Assembly (NCBI RefSeq): GCF_026151205.1
Contig: NW_026971800.1
Coordinates: 1-47,983, forward strand
Direction: 5' to 3'
Length of the DNA stretch: 47,983 nucleotides
Source of the DNA: Bolinopsis microptera
Taxonomy: Eukaryota; Ctenophora; Tentaculata; Lobata; Bolinopsidae
The translations under genes were made by a program, and so were the position numbers. Shown here piece by piece: positions 17,839 to 28,858 of the stretch; position 1 is the stretch's first letter, and the number at the start of each line of letters is the position of its first letter. The notes below the pieces were generated by a model. That model was not told the origin of the DNA and made no database searches. It saw only the letters and a program-made list of their open reading frames with translations.

Positions 17839-20800
17839 CATTAAAAACACTTTCCAACTACAAAACTTAACCACTAAACCAGCTTTGAGCACCATTTCTA
17901 GGTTATGAGACGGCTAAATGATGCGAATAATAAATCCTCAGAGCTCCCAGTACCTTCTCTACATTAAAAACACTTTCCAACTACAAAACTTAACCACAAA
18001 ACCAGCGAGATCTGAGCACTATTTCTAGGTTATGAGACGGCTAAATGATGCGAATAATAAATCCTCAGATCTCCCAGTACTCTACATTAAAAACACTTTC
18101 CAACTACAAAACTTAACCACAAAACCAGCTCTGAGCACTATTTCTAGGTTATGAGACGGCTAAATGATGCGAATAATAAATCCTCAGAGCTCCCAGTACT
18201 CTACATTAAAAACACTTTCCAACTACAAAACTTAACCACAAAACCAGCTCTGAGCACTATTTCTAGGTTATGAGACGGCTAAATGATGCGAATAATAAAT
18301 CCTCAGATCTCCCAGTACTCTACATTAAAAACACTTTCCAACTACAAAACTTAACCACAAAACCAGCTCTGAGCACTATTTCTAGGTTATGAGACGGCTA
18401 AATGATGCCAATTATAAATCCTCAGAGCTCCCAGTACTCTACATTAAAAACACTTTCCAACTACAAAACTTAACCACTAAACTGCAGCTCTGTGCACTAT
18501 TTCTAGGTTATGAGACGGCTAAATGATGCCAATTATAAATCCTCAGAGCTCCCAGTACTCTACATTTAAAACACTTTCCAACTACAAAACTTAACCACAA
18601 AACCAGCGATCTGAGCACTATTTCTAGGTTATGAGACGGCTAAATGATGCGAATAATAAATCCTCAGATCTCCCAGTACTCTACATTAAAAACACTTTCC
18701 AACTACAAAACTTAACCACAAAACCAGCTCTGAGCACTATTTCTAGGTTATGAGACGGCTAAATGATGCCAATTATAAATCCTCAGATCTCCCAGTACTC
18801 TACATTAAAAACACTTTCCAACTACAAAACTTAACCACAAAACCAGCTCTGAGCACTATTTCTAGGTTATGAGACGGCTAAATGATGCGAATAATAAATC
18901 CTCAGATCTCCCAGTACTCTACATTAAAAACACTTTCCAACTACAAAACTTAACCACAAAACCAGCTCTGAGCACTATTTCTAGGTTATGAGACGGCTAA
19001 ATGATGCCAATTATAAATCCTCAGAGCTCCCAGTACTCTACATTAAAAACACTTTCCAACTACAAAACTTAACCACAAAACCAGCTCTGAGCACTATTTC
19101 TAGGTTATGAGACGGCTAGATGATGCCAATTATAAATCCTCAGAGCTCCTAGTACTCTACATTAAAAACACTTTCCAACTACAAAACTTAACCACAAAGC
19201 CAGCTTTGAGCACTATTTCTAGGTTATGAGACGGCTAAATGATGCGAATAATAAATCCTCAGATCTCCCAGTACTCTCATTAAAAACACTTTCCAACTAC
19301 AAAACTTAACCACAAAACCAGCTCTGAGCACTATTTCTAGGTTATGAGACGGCTAAATGATGCCAATTATAAATCCTCAGAGCTCCCAGTACTCTACATT
19401 AAAAACACTTTCCAACTACAAAACTTAACCACAAAACCAGCTCTGAGCACTATTTCTAGGTTATGAGACGGCTTAATGATGCGAATAATAAATCCTCAAA
19501 TCTCCCAGTACTCTACATTAAAAACACTTTCCAACTACAAAACTTAACCACAAAACCAGCTCTGAGCACTATTTCTAGGTTATGAGACGGCTAAATGATG
19601 CGAATAATAAATCCTCAGATCTCCCAGTACTCTACATTAAAAACACTTTCCAACTACAAAACTTAACCACAAAACCAGCGATCTGAGCACTATTTCTAGG
19701 TTATGAGACGGCTAAATGATGCGAATAATAAATCCTCAGATCTCCCAGTACTCTACATTAAAAACACTTTCCAACTACAAAACTTAACCACAAAACCAGC
19801 TCTGAGCACTATTTCTAGGTTATGAGACGGCTAAATGATGCCAATTATAAATCCTCAGAGCTCCCAGTACTCTACATTAAAAACACTTTCCAACTACAAA
19901 ACTTAACCACAAAACCAGCTCTGAGCACTATTTCTAGGTTATGAGACGGCTAAATGATGCGAATAATAAATCCTCAGATCTCCCAGTACTCTACATTAAA
20001 AACACTTTCCAACTACAAAACTTAACCACAAAACCAGCTCTGAGCACTATTTCTAGGTTATGAGACGGCTAAATGATGCGAATAATAAATCCTCAGATCT
20101 CCCAGTACTCTACATTAAAAACACTTTCCAACTACAAAACTTAACCACAAAACCAGCTCTGAGCACTATTTCTAGGTTATGAGACGGCTAAATGATGCGA
20201 ATAATAAATCCTCAGATCTCCCAGTACTCTACATTAAAAACACTTTCCAACTACAAAACTTAACCACAAAACCAGCTCTGAGCACTATTTCTAGGTTATG
20301 AGACGGCTAAATGATGCGAATAATAAATCCTCAGATCTCCCAGTACTCTACATTAAAAACACTTTCCAACTACAAAACTTAACCACAAAACCAGCTCTGA
20401 GCACTATTTCTAGGTTATGAGACGGCTAAATGATGCGAATAATAAATCCTCAGATCTCCCAGTACTCTACATTAAAAACACTTTCCAACTACAAAACTCA
20501 ACCACAAAACCAGCTCTGAGCACTATTTCTAGGTTATGAGACGGCTAAATGATGCGAATAATAAATCCTCAGATCTCCCAGTACTCTACATTAAAAACAC
20601 TTTCCAACTACAAAACTTAACCACAAAACCAGCTCTGAGCACTATTTCTAGGTTATGAGACGGCTAAATGATGCCAATTATAAATCCTCAGAGCTCCCAG
20701 TACTCTACATTAAAAACACTTTCCAACTACAAAACTTAACCACTAAACCAGCTCTGAGCACTATTTCTAGGTTATGAGACGGCTAAATGATGCGAATAAT

Positions 20801-22679
20801 AAATCCTCAGAGCTCCCAGTACTCTACATTAAAAACACATTCCAACTACAAAACTTAACCACAAAACCAGCTCTGAGCACTATTTCTAGGTTATGAGACG
20901 GCTAAATGATGCGAATAATAAATCCTCAGATCTCCCAGTACTCTACATTAAAAACACTTTCCAACTACAAAACTTAACCACAAAACCAGCTCTGAGCACT
21001 ATTTCTAGGTTATGAGACGGCTAAATGATGCCAATTATAAATCCTCAGAGCTCCCAGTACTCTACATTAAAAACACTTTCCAACTACAAAACTTAACCAC
21101 AAAACCAGCTCTGAGCACTATTTCTAGGTTATGAGACGGCTAAATGATGCGAATAATAAATCATCAGATCTCCCAGTACTCTACATTAAAAACACTTTCC
21201 AACTACAAAACTTAACCACAAAACCAGCTCTGAGCACTATTTCTAGGTTATGAGACGGCTAAATGATGCGAATAATAAATCCTCAGATCTCCTAGTACTC
21301 TACATTAAAAACACTTTCCAACTACAAAACTTAACCACAAAACCAGCTCTGAGCACTATTTCTAGGTTATGAGACGGCTAAATGATGCGAATAATAAATC
21401 CTCAGATCTCCCAGTACTCTGCATTAAAAACACTTTCCAACTACAAAACTTAACCACAAAACCAGCTCTGAGCACTATTTCTAGGTTATGAGACGGCTAA
21501 ATGATGCGAATAATAAATCCTCAGAGCTCCCAGTACTCTACATTAAAAACACTTTCCAACTACAAAACTTAACCACAAAACCAGCTCTGAGCACTATTTC
21601 TAGGTTATGAGACGGCTAAATGATGCGAATAATAAATCCTCAGATCTCCCAGTACTCTACATTAAAAACACTTTCCAACTACAAAACTTAACCACAAAAC
21701 CAGCTCTGAGCACTATTTCTAGGTTATGAGACGGCTAAATGATGCCAATTATAAATCCTCAGAGCTCCCAGTACTCTACATTAAAAACACTTTCCAACTA
21801 CAAAACTTAACCACAAAACCAGCTCTGAGCACTATTTCTAGGTTATGAGACGGCTAAATGATGCGAATAATAAATCCTCAGATCTCCCAGTACTCTACAT
21901 TAAAAACACTTTCCAACTACAAAACTTAACCACAAAACCAGCTCTGAGCACTATTTCTAGGTTATGAGACGGCTAAATGATGCGAATAATAAATCCTCAG
22001 AGCTCCCAGTACTCTACATTAAAAACACTTTCCAACTACAAAACTTAACCACAAAACCAGCGATCTGAGCACTATTTCTAGGTTATGAGACGGCTAAATG
22101 ATGCGAATAATAAATCCTCAGATCTCCCAGTACTCTACATTAAAAACACTTTCCAACTACAAAACTTAACCACAAAACCAGCTCTGAGCACTATTTCTAG
22201 GTTATGAGACGGCTAAATGATGCGAATAATAAATCCTCAGATCTCCCAGTACTCTACATTAAAAACACTTTCCAACTACAAAACTTAACCACAAAACCAG
22301 CTCTGAGCACTATTTCTAGGTTATGAGACGGCTAAATGATGCGAATAATAAATCCTCAGATCTCCCAGTACTCTACATTAAAAACACTTTCCAACTACAA
22401 AACTTAACCACAAAACCAGCTCTGAGCACTATTTCTAGGTTATGAGACGGCTAAATGATGCGAATAATAAATCCTCAGATCTCCCAGTACTCTACATTAA
22501 AAACACTTTCCAACTACAAAACTTAACCACAAAACCAGCTCTGAGCACTATTTCTAGGTTATGAGACGGCTAAATGATGCCAATTATAAATCCTCAGAGC
22601 TCCTAGTACTCTACATTAAAAACACTTTCCAACTACAAAACTTAACCACAAAGCCAGCTTTGAGCACTATTTCTAGGTT
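17839..22679. repeat. 119-bp satellite, about 40.7 copies
   Basis: The unit runs from CATTAAAAACACTTTCCAAC to CTCCCAGTACTCTA (119 bp). Two subtypes are mixed: one with GATGCGAATAATAAATCC plus AGATCTCCC, one with GATGCCAATTATAAATCC plus GAGCTCCC. Several copies are recombinants (GCGAATAATA with GAGCTCCC). A few copies are longer by 2 nt or so (CCAGCGATCTGAGC, near 18004, 18603, 19676 and 22058). The last copy decays at TTCTAGGTTCTAAAACGAC. Confidence 0.97.
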
Positions 22680-23652
22680 CTAAAACGACAAAACGATGCG
22701 AATTATAAATCTCCCACTGCGTAAGCCGGTAAACTAATTAACCGGCTAAAAAAGCTGAGACGGCTATTATGTATTATCGTAACGACATGATCACGGCCGT
22801 TAAATGGCTATTAGTTGACTGTTCATAACAGCTGCTCTATATTTGTGCGCTCTATCATAAGGTTGTTTCAGAGCTGCTAAACTCCGGCTAATATAACAAG
22901 CCTTTTTATATAGCCATTTAAGAAGGAAAAATACTTAGCACTTTACAACCAACAATCACTCATGTTTTAAACCTTTATAGCGAGTCGGCATATTACAATT
23001 TTACCGAAGTCAATTATTTTTACTTGAAAAGTATAAGAGTTAAGACTGCAGAATCTTTAGTATTATAAGTATAAAAAGCAGAAAAACACGCCACATGAGG
23101 TCTCAAAATATAGATAACAGTAAGATTTTTAATCTGCCTGCACGTGAGATGGGGGGAATGTTTTTTATTCTTCTTCTTTGCAGGAAGTGGTAACCTGTTC
23201 TATCCCTCTAGTTCTTTTTGTTGTTACGCCACTGCTTGTTGTATTTCCTGCTATCACTGGTTGTGTGTTCCGGCCCTGTTAGTGTTCTTGGACAGCCAGG
23301 ACTGTTTTTCTTTGCTCCTGATAAGATATTTATGATAAGATATTTATGAAAAATAAAATAAGGAGGAAAGGAATTATTCAACGTTTCAATGTGACAACAT
23401 CGTAATCAAACGTGGGATCAACAGAAATTTGACTCTCATAAATAATATTCAATTCGGATTTCAAATATAATAAGGAGCTAAATAAAGTAGTGTTTAAACC
23501 AAATTAATTGATGAGTACACCCGTCTTATTATATGCTATAGATTGAGTTATACAATATCAATATATACATCTATGCAGAATTTGATATGTATGAATCATG
23601 ATTCCACCTAATTTGTGAACGGAAATTATTGCGGAATCGAAACTTTTTAAAT
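22680..23652. other. Unannotated spacer
   Basis: The first 100 bp still echo the 119-bp satellite (GATGCGAATTATAAATC, then GAGACGGCTATTATG), with CCGGTAAACTAATTAACCGG as a small hairpin near 22724-22743. The rest is AT-rich with no recognisable coding or RNA features. Confidence 0.45.
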
Positions 23653-23653
23653 A

Positions 23654-23737
23654 CAGTAAAACCCCGATTGACCGCGGAGTTTGGGGGAAAGGAAACATCT
23701 GCGGTAAATCGGGGTTCGTGGTAAATCGGGGTTTTGT
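23654..23737. mobile_element. Pogo/Tigger-like terminal inverted repeat fragment
   Basis: TA followed by CAGTAAAACCCCGATTGACC resembles the terminus of pogo/Tigger-type Tc1-mariner elements (CAGTAAAACC...). ACCCCGATTGACCGCGG is met by GCGGTAAATCGGGGTT at 23701-23716, and TAAATCGGGGTTTT occurs again at 23722-23735, giving a small foldback of about 84 bp. It is either a tiny MITE or the collapsed ends of a larger one. A transposase is absent. Confidence 0.5.
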
Positions 23738-23798
23738 TTGTTTACATTATACTAATTGTATCGATGTAAATACGTTTGGTCAAAGAAGAGTCAACCTA

Positions 23799-24120
23799 AA
23801 AGTAACAATTACATGGTAGTTCAGTACACTAATAAATATGTTGAGGATATCAACCTTAACAAGATCCTGAAATCATTCTCAGACATGTAGACTTCCTCAA
23901 GTCTCATGGAATTAAAATCAAGTCTGAGAATAGAAAGCTTCCATATCTGTATGGTACGACAAAAATGCACAAGGACCCTATTAAATTTCGATTCATTACA
24001 TCTGGAAGAAATAGTTCCTTGCAGCAGTTGTCTGTAGCTGTTGGATTATGTTTGAAAACGTGTCTGAAAGTTGCTAAAAATTATTCTGGGATTAATCTTA
24101 CTTCGGAATATGTATTTTAG
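23799..24120 (+). pseudogene. Penelope-like element RT fragment
   Basis: No ATG-initiated frame covers it, but translation from about 23893 gives FLKSHGIKI, then LPYLYGTTKMHKDPIKFRF, ITSGRNSSLQQLSVAVG and a CLKTCLKVAKN stretch, ending at TAG 24118-24120. The pattern LPxLYxxxKxHKxPxxxRFI is diagnostic of the finger/palm part of Penelope-like reverse transcriptases. A SNNYMVVQYTNKYVEDI segment just upstream (about 23800-23850), in another frame, fits the preceding part of the family. The two pieces are separated by at least one frameshift and a stop. The catalytic aspartates are not included. It is a dead fragment. Confidence 0.75.
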
Positions 24121-24333
24121 CATGACGTGTCATTCTTTTTGTTAGTTCGTTTTCAATTTTTGATCTTAATTTTAATTTTCAGTACGTTTTACCTAAAAAT
24201 ATCATTTTTTAGCTAGCAGAATGGTTTTCAGAGGGCATTAATGAAATGTACTATGAGCTGGTCCCAAGTCCAGACGCCATTTTATTCTTTGTAATTTTAA
24301 ATAACACTGTCTAGTCATTGACTACTGAATATA
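24121..24333. other. Short unannotated spacer
   Basis: AT-rich, T-run rich sequence with no gene between the Penelope-like fragment and the first direct repeat. Confidence 0.4.
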
Positions 24334-24604
24334 CATGGAAACATATGTGGTCATAAGCTATCTATACTATACATTGCACATCGTTTATTAATTGTAATTA
24401 AAGCAAGTCATTGAATGTTTTATCTGGCAACAGTGCACTGGGTAGGAATGTGAGTGTGTACTGTGTATTTTTTGTAGCTCGCTCAATGGTGAATCTTAAC
24501 GTAGGCCAATTTTATTTAGAGATATCAATTATATCATAGCCAAACTGGGGAAGGTTTTCATAGTCAACTTAAACAAGTTGTGATTACATTACATAAGCTG
24601 ACGG
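24334..24604. repeat. About 270-bp direct repeat, copy 1
   Basis: From CATGGAAACATATGTGGTCA to AACAAGTTGTGATTACATTA. It matches 26237-26508 with scattered differences and small indels. Shared blocks include TACATTGCACATCGTTTATT, TGTTTTATCTGGCAACAG and CATAGCCAAACTGGGGAAGG. The two copies bracket the 178-bp array. They lack the TG...CA ends and primer sites that would mark LTRs. Confidence 0.85.
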
Positions 24605-24609
24605 TTATT

Positions 24610-25270
24610 TTCGATTTTCTCAAGATCTAACTGATAGAATTTGAATTATTTCCTTGTGTTTGAAGTCATATCTCACGTTTGGCACATAGAAATTCGCGCA
24701 AACTTGCTCAGATTATCCGTCTTATAGACATGTGACTATCTGGAAAGTTTAAAGAAATTCTATCAGTTAGATCTTGAGATAATCGACTTTCGTCAAATAT
24801 CGTACCAAAACCGCCAATTTGAGATATTTTAATGTGTTTGAAGTCATATCTCAAGTTTGGCTCATAAAAATTCGCCCAAACTTGCTCAGATTAATCGTCT
24901 TATAACCATGTAACTATCTGGAAAGTTTAAAAAATTCTATCAGTTAGATCTCAAAATATATGCCCGCGTTCCGCGAGAACGCACCAATTAGAGATATTTT
25001 CTTGTGTTTGAAGTTATATCTCAAATTTGGCATATAGAAATTCGCTCAAACTTGCTCATATTGTCTGTCTTATAGCCATGTAACTATTTGGAAACATTTT
25101 AAGAAATTCTATCAGTAAGATCTTGAGATAATGGACTTTCGTCAAATATCGTACCAAAACTGCCAATTTGAGATATTTTAATGTGTTTGAATTCATATCT
25201 CAAGTTTGGCACATATGAATTCGCCCAAACTTGCTCAGATTAATCGTCTTATAGCCATGTAACTATCTGG
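24610..25270. repeat. 178-bp tandem repeat, about 3.7 copies
   Basis: TGTGTTTGAAGTCATATCTC (or a close variant) recurs at about 24655, 24833, 25003 and 25180, giving periods of 178, 170 and 177. Other unit landmarks are TTCGCCCAAACTTGCTCAGA, CCATGTAACTATCTGG and GACTTTCGTCAAATATCGTA. One copy carries CCCGCGTTCCGCGAGAACGC (about 24963-24982) where others have the GTCAAATATCG segment. The array is interrupted at 25271-25664 and continues to about 25835 and again at 26015-26044. Confidence 0.9.
25263..25270. repeat. Target site duplication CTATCTGG, left copy
   Basis: CTATCTGG occurs before the G-run terminus and again at 25665-25672. In uninterrupted copies of the 178-bp repeat the same site is a single ACTATCTGGAAAG, so one copy is a duplication. 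Confidence 0.88.
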
Positions 25271-25664
25271 GGGGGGGGGGGGAGCCAAGGAGATATTTGT
25301 AGATATTTGTAGATTAATGTAGAATGAATAATCCACGAAAAAAGTGGTTGACATTCTACAAATTTATACATTTATCTCCAAAAATTCAGTAGAATTTCTG
25401 GGCACATATTTGAGATTACATTTTTGTAGATAAATGTAGATATTTGTAGATTATTGTCAATGGATAATTCACGAAAATTCTACAAATTCTACAAATTTAT
25501 ACATTTATCTCCAAAAATTCAGTAGAATTTCTGGGCACATATTTGAGATATACATTTTTTGTAGATAAATGTAGATATTTGTAGATTATTGTAATGGATA
25601 ATTCACGAAAAAAGTGGTGAATTAACGTATCCAAATATCTACAAAAATCTACTTGGCTCCCCCC
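25271..25664. mobile_element. MITE with 8-bp target duplication (hAT-like)
   Basis: A 394-bp insertion in the 178-bp array. The ends are GGGGGGAGCCAAGG and ACTTGGCTCCCCCC (inverted, with one mismatch). The left G-run is about 13 long. The 8-bp duplication CTATCTGG is the length typical of hAT elements. Internally, GTAGATATTTGTAGATTA-type motifs recur and a block of about 133 bp (TACATTTATCTCCAAAAATT, TTTCTGGGCACATATTTGAG) is present twice. No coding capacity. Confidence 0.88.
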
Positions 25665-25835
25665 CTATCTGGAAAGTTTAAAGAAATTCTATCAGTTAGA
25701 TCTTGAGATAATCGACTTTCGTCAAATATCGTACCAAAACCGCCAATTTGAGATATTTTAATGTTTTTGAAGTCATATCTCAAGTTTGGCACATAGAAAT
25801 TTGCCCAAACTTGCTCAGATTATCCGTCTTATAAA
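25665..25835. repeat. 178-bp tandem repeat, continuation
   Basis: From the second CTATCTGG copy the array resumes at the exact phase where it was interrupted and runs to GTCTTATA, where a second insertion begins. Confidence 0.85.
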
Positions 25836-26015
25836 TCAAGAGGCTTGCATATAATGAACATGTTGACATGGGTGCAGAGTTGAGTCTGTACGGAACCTAG
25901 TAGTTTCAGTTCCTTGTTTAACTTGCCGTACAGCAAGGACATCCACTACTTTAGCCCGGCGAGGCACATAACTCACTCTACAACTCCATGTCAAATGTTT
26001 CATATATTCATATAT
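25836..26015. mobile_element. About 180-bp inverted-repeat insert in the array
   Basis: The array sequence CTTATAGCCATGTAAC is split between CTTATA (about 25835) and TAGCCATGTAAC (about 26016). The insert's ends are imperfect inverted repeats: GCATATAATGAACATG then TTGACATGG, against CCATGTCAAATG then TTTCATATATTC. TATA at the borders could be a short target duplication. There is no recognisable coding sequence, so it is probably a small MITE-like element. Confidence 0.55.
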
Positions 26016-26044
26016 AGCCATGTAACTATCTGGAAAGTTTAAAG

Positions 26045-26212
26045 TCAGGGTCAGGATCAGGATCAGGATCAGGATCAGGATCAGGGTCAGGATCAGGGTC
26101 AGGGTCAGGGTCAGGGTCAGGGTCAGGGTCAGGGTCAGGGTCAGGGTCAGGGTCAGGGTCAGGGTCAGGGTCAGGGTCAGGGTCAGGGTCAGGGTCAGGG
26201 TCAGGGTCAGGG
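26045..26212. repeat. (TCAGGG/TCAGGA)n hexamer array, about 28 units
   Basis: A pure hexanucleotide tract. TCAGGA predominates in the first eight units, then TCAGGG is uniform. It differs by one base from the metazoan telomere hexamer TTAGGG. It directly abuts the last fragment of the 178-bp array on the left and TTAATTGTCGCCCACCC on the right. Its translation on the minus strand (Leu-Thr repeats) is not a gene. Confidence 0.95.
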
Positions 26213-26236
26213 TTAATTGTCGCCCACCCATTTTAC

Positions 26237-26508
26237 CATGGAAAATGTAGTCATAAGCTATCTATATATAATATTATACATTGCACATCGTTTATTAATT
26301 GTAATTAAAGCAACTCATTGAATGTTTTATCTGGCAACAGTTATTATACATAGTGTGCACTGAGTAGGAATGTGAGTATGTATTTTTTGTACTTATTAAC
26401 GGTGAATCTTAACGTGGGCTGATTTTATTTGGTGATATCAATTATTTCATAGCCAAACTGGGGAAGGTTAAATAAAACAAGTTGTAATTAAATTAAATTA
26501 GCTGATAG
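26237..26508. repeat. About 270-bp direct repeat, copy 2
   Basis: Diverged direct copy of 24334-24604. It has extra short insertions (TATATAATAT near 26265, TTATTATACATAGT near 26340) and substitutions. Copy spacing is about 1.9 kb. Confidence 0.85.
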
Positions 26509-28793
26509 TAGAAACTTTTCGCAAATAAACTGTGAATTAACAGTGAACAGTGAACACATATAATTTGAGAGAGAATTGATTCGTTCACCGGACACATACA
26601 TTATACTGTCCAGAGATATTATGGGAGGTTCAAGCTTATTAAAAGATTCTTTGAACTTTTGAAAAGTAGCAAAAATTGAGAAAAATTGATAATCTAGGAG
26701 GGGATAGGGAGTTGGTTCAAACATATAAGTAATAAAACATGTTTTATTTTGCAGAATTATACAATATGCATATGTTATCGTCTTCGACTATAAGGGATGA
26801 TGGGGCGATGACGTGATTATAATTATATATGATAAAGTTCCAGGTGATGACTAATTGAAGGCGTGTAAGTGTGAGGATGAAGAATCAGCCTTGATGCATG
26901 AGCTGGAAGGGTGAACGAGGTAAAAATATGTACATGGTACAATTTCATAGAAACTGAGAACAAAAATCCTTTACATCAGTACAGACCGATATGCTTGCCT
27001 TCAATTACAAACCTTGCTTTAAAAATGATATTGTTATTCAAGTTAAAAGCCTTCGAAGTTTTTTAATAAACTATCGCATGATATTGTATATCAATCAAAT
27101 TGCAACTCTTAAGTTAACTTGTTGTTTAATTGTATTACTGAGTCATAAATGAACACTTGTAGTACGTACCTATATGGCGGTTGATCTGCAACTTGTCCCA
27201 TGCTGATGAACCTGATAATTAAAATATTTGTTGTAAATATCCATAATATTCACACTAGATTCTAGACGGCAAAGTTCGAATTGCAGTCGGAACTGCAGAG
27301 TGGAGACGTACATTTTGTTAATTTACTAAAGTAACTGGTAAAAACACTTCTATGGAAATAAAACCAGGTTATATAATAAATTTATAGTCTATTAAACTAC
27401 ATCGATAATAGTATATTATATGGATAACAATAATAATAATATCAGTTTCGGCTGCTCAGGTCAAAATTCGAAAACCTATCATTTTATGCAGCCTAGATTT
27501 AATGATTCAAATAAGAAGCGCAGTGTTTCTAAAGTAAGACCGTAGACTTCTACAATAGCTGGATCAGCTATGGCTTAAGGAAAAACAATATATGCTCTTC
27601 GCATAAAAAAAACACAATTAAAACGAATGCAAAATTTGTGATTCTACTTCTAGGATGACATATCAAAAATATTTTTAAATAGGACTCAAGCAATCAGGCG
27701 TAATCTAAACTATAGTTTATTGATACTTCAACTTGGCTTTGCTTTATATTAAAATCTCAGCATTTTGATCCAGCGAAAAATTCTATTTGTACCTCGACTC
27801 ATATGTCATACGAAACAGTACACTAGAAAATACGGCTCAACAATTTTAACTTCTGAAGGCGGCTCTGTATCATTCTACATTCTGACAACAGTCCTTCTAT
27901 GCTATGTCAACAATTTAAAAACCTATTCATTCAACTTATAGGATTTCAAGGTATTACACAAGTGGCAATGATGAATCATGGATGATAATTGATTATTGAC
28001 GAAAACTCGACAAGCAAGTTTGAAACCCAAAGTAAGAAATCGGGATCAAATATGATTGACACGTAACGCGCGCGTATAACATGTGCTTATCCAATGCGAA
28101 ACTAAAAGTGGTGAAAATGGAAGAATCGACTGTAGAGTGATTTAGCGCGACCGAGGAATAGAAACGTCGAAGGTCTTGCGCTTATTTCAGTCCCAAAATA
28201 TACCCTAATCATAAACTTCATAAAACCCACTGAAAATGATGTCTACAGGCATATTTAGCCCTTACACCTTCCCAAATCATTTAGCAAGGATTCAGAGTCA
28301 GCTTTTAAAATTAGCTTTCGAATAACATTGTTAAGACATAAAACTATAAATAAATGAGTGCGTTTTTCTCTTTCGTCTCAACAGTTTCTCTTTCATTTTA
28401 ACACTATATATTAGTAAAAGCAATCAGCGATCTTTATTCATCATTAAGGGAGTAAAATAATTGGTCCTCGTTAATGTTTAGTGTCTGATTACAGTTTCGG
28501 TCCGACCTCCACACCTGAAAAGATATTGGGGGTATTATCAGTTAAGTAAATGGAAAAATCATATTTGCATCATAAAACTATGAAAACTAATGTTTTTGAA
28601 GGCTCCCTATTCGTTTAAGCAATCAAATAGTCAGTGCAAAGAACAGTTGAAGGCACCGGGAATGTTTCGAATAAATCCTGTCTACTATCAGACCACACAC
28701 TCCACTATGCACTTCAATGTATCGTATAACAATGGCAGTTGAAATGTGTTCCCGCCATTTTAAAATCAAAAATGTGCGCAGCATCTTACGGGT
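26509..28793. other. Unannotated AT-rich region
   Basis: About 2.3 kb without any defensible gene, RNA or long repeat. Small items: an ATAATAATAATAAT microsatellite near 27427, a GCGCGCG run near 28067, and TCGACTGTAGAGTGATT (28127-28143), an exact inverted copy of a 17-mer at 17461. Confidence 0.45.
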
Positions 28794-28858
28794 TATGCGC
28801 CGTGATCAACGGTCACGGCGCAATGGTTCTGCGCCGTGACCATTGATCACGGCGCATA
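28794..28858. repeat. Nested GC-rich palindrome, 29-bp stem
   Basis: TATGCGCCGTGATCA...GGCGCA pairs with TGCGCC...TGATCACGGCGCATA over 29 bp with one mismatch and a 7-nt loop (ATGGTTC). Each arm is itself a hairpin: GCGCCGTGA with TCACGGCGC over a 7-nt loop, so the 9-mer GCGCCGTGA occurs four times in alternating orientation within 65 bp. It is GC-rich in an AT-rich setting. Confidence 0.93.

Noticed and set aside
15043-22679. CRISPR-like arrays.
   Set aside because: Head-to-tail satellites without variable spacers, in an animal genome.
25836-26231. 131-residue Leu-Thr repeat frame on the minus strand.
   Set aside because: A translation of the TCAGGG hexamer array, whose 6-bp period keeps all frames open.
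24334-26508. LTR retrotransposon bounded by the two 270-bp direct repeats.
   Set aside because: No TG...CA ends, no primer-binding site or polypurine tract, and no gag/pol coding sequence between them.
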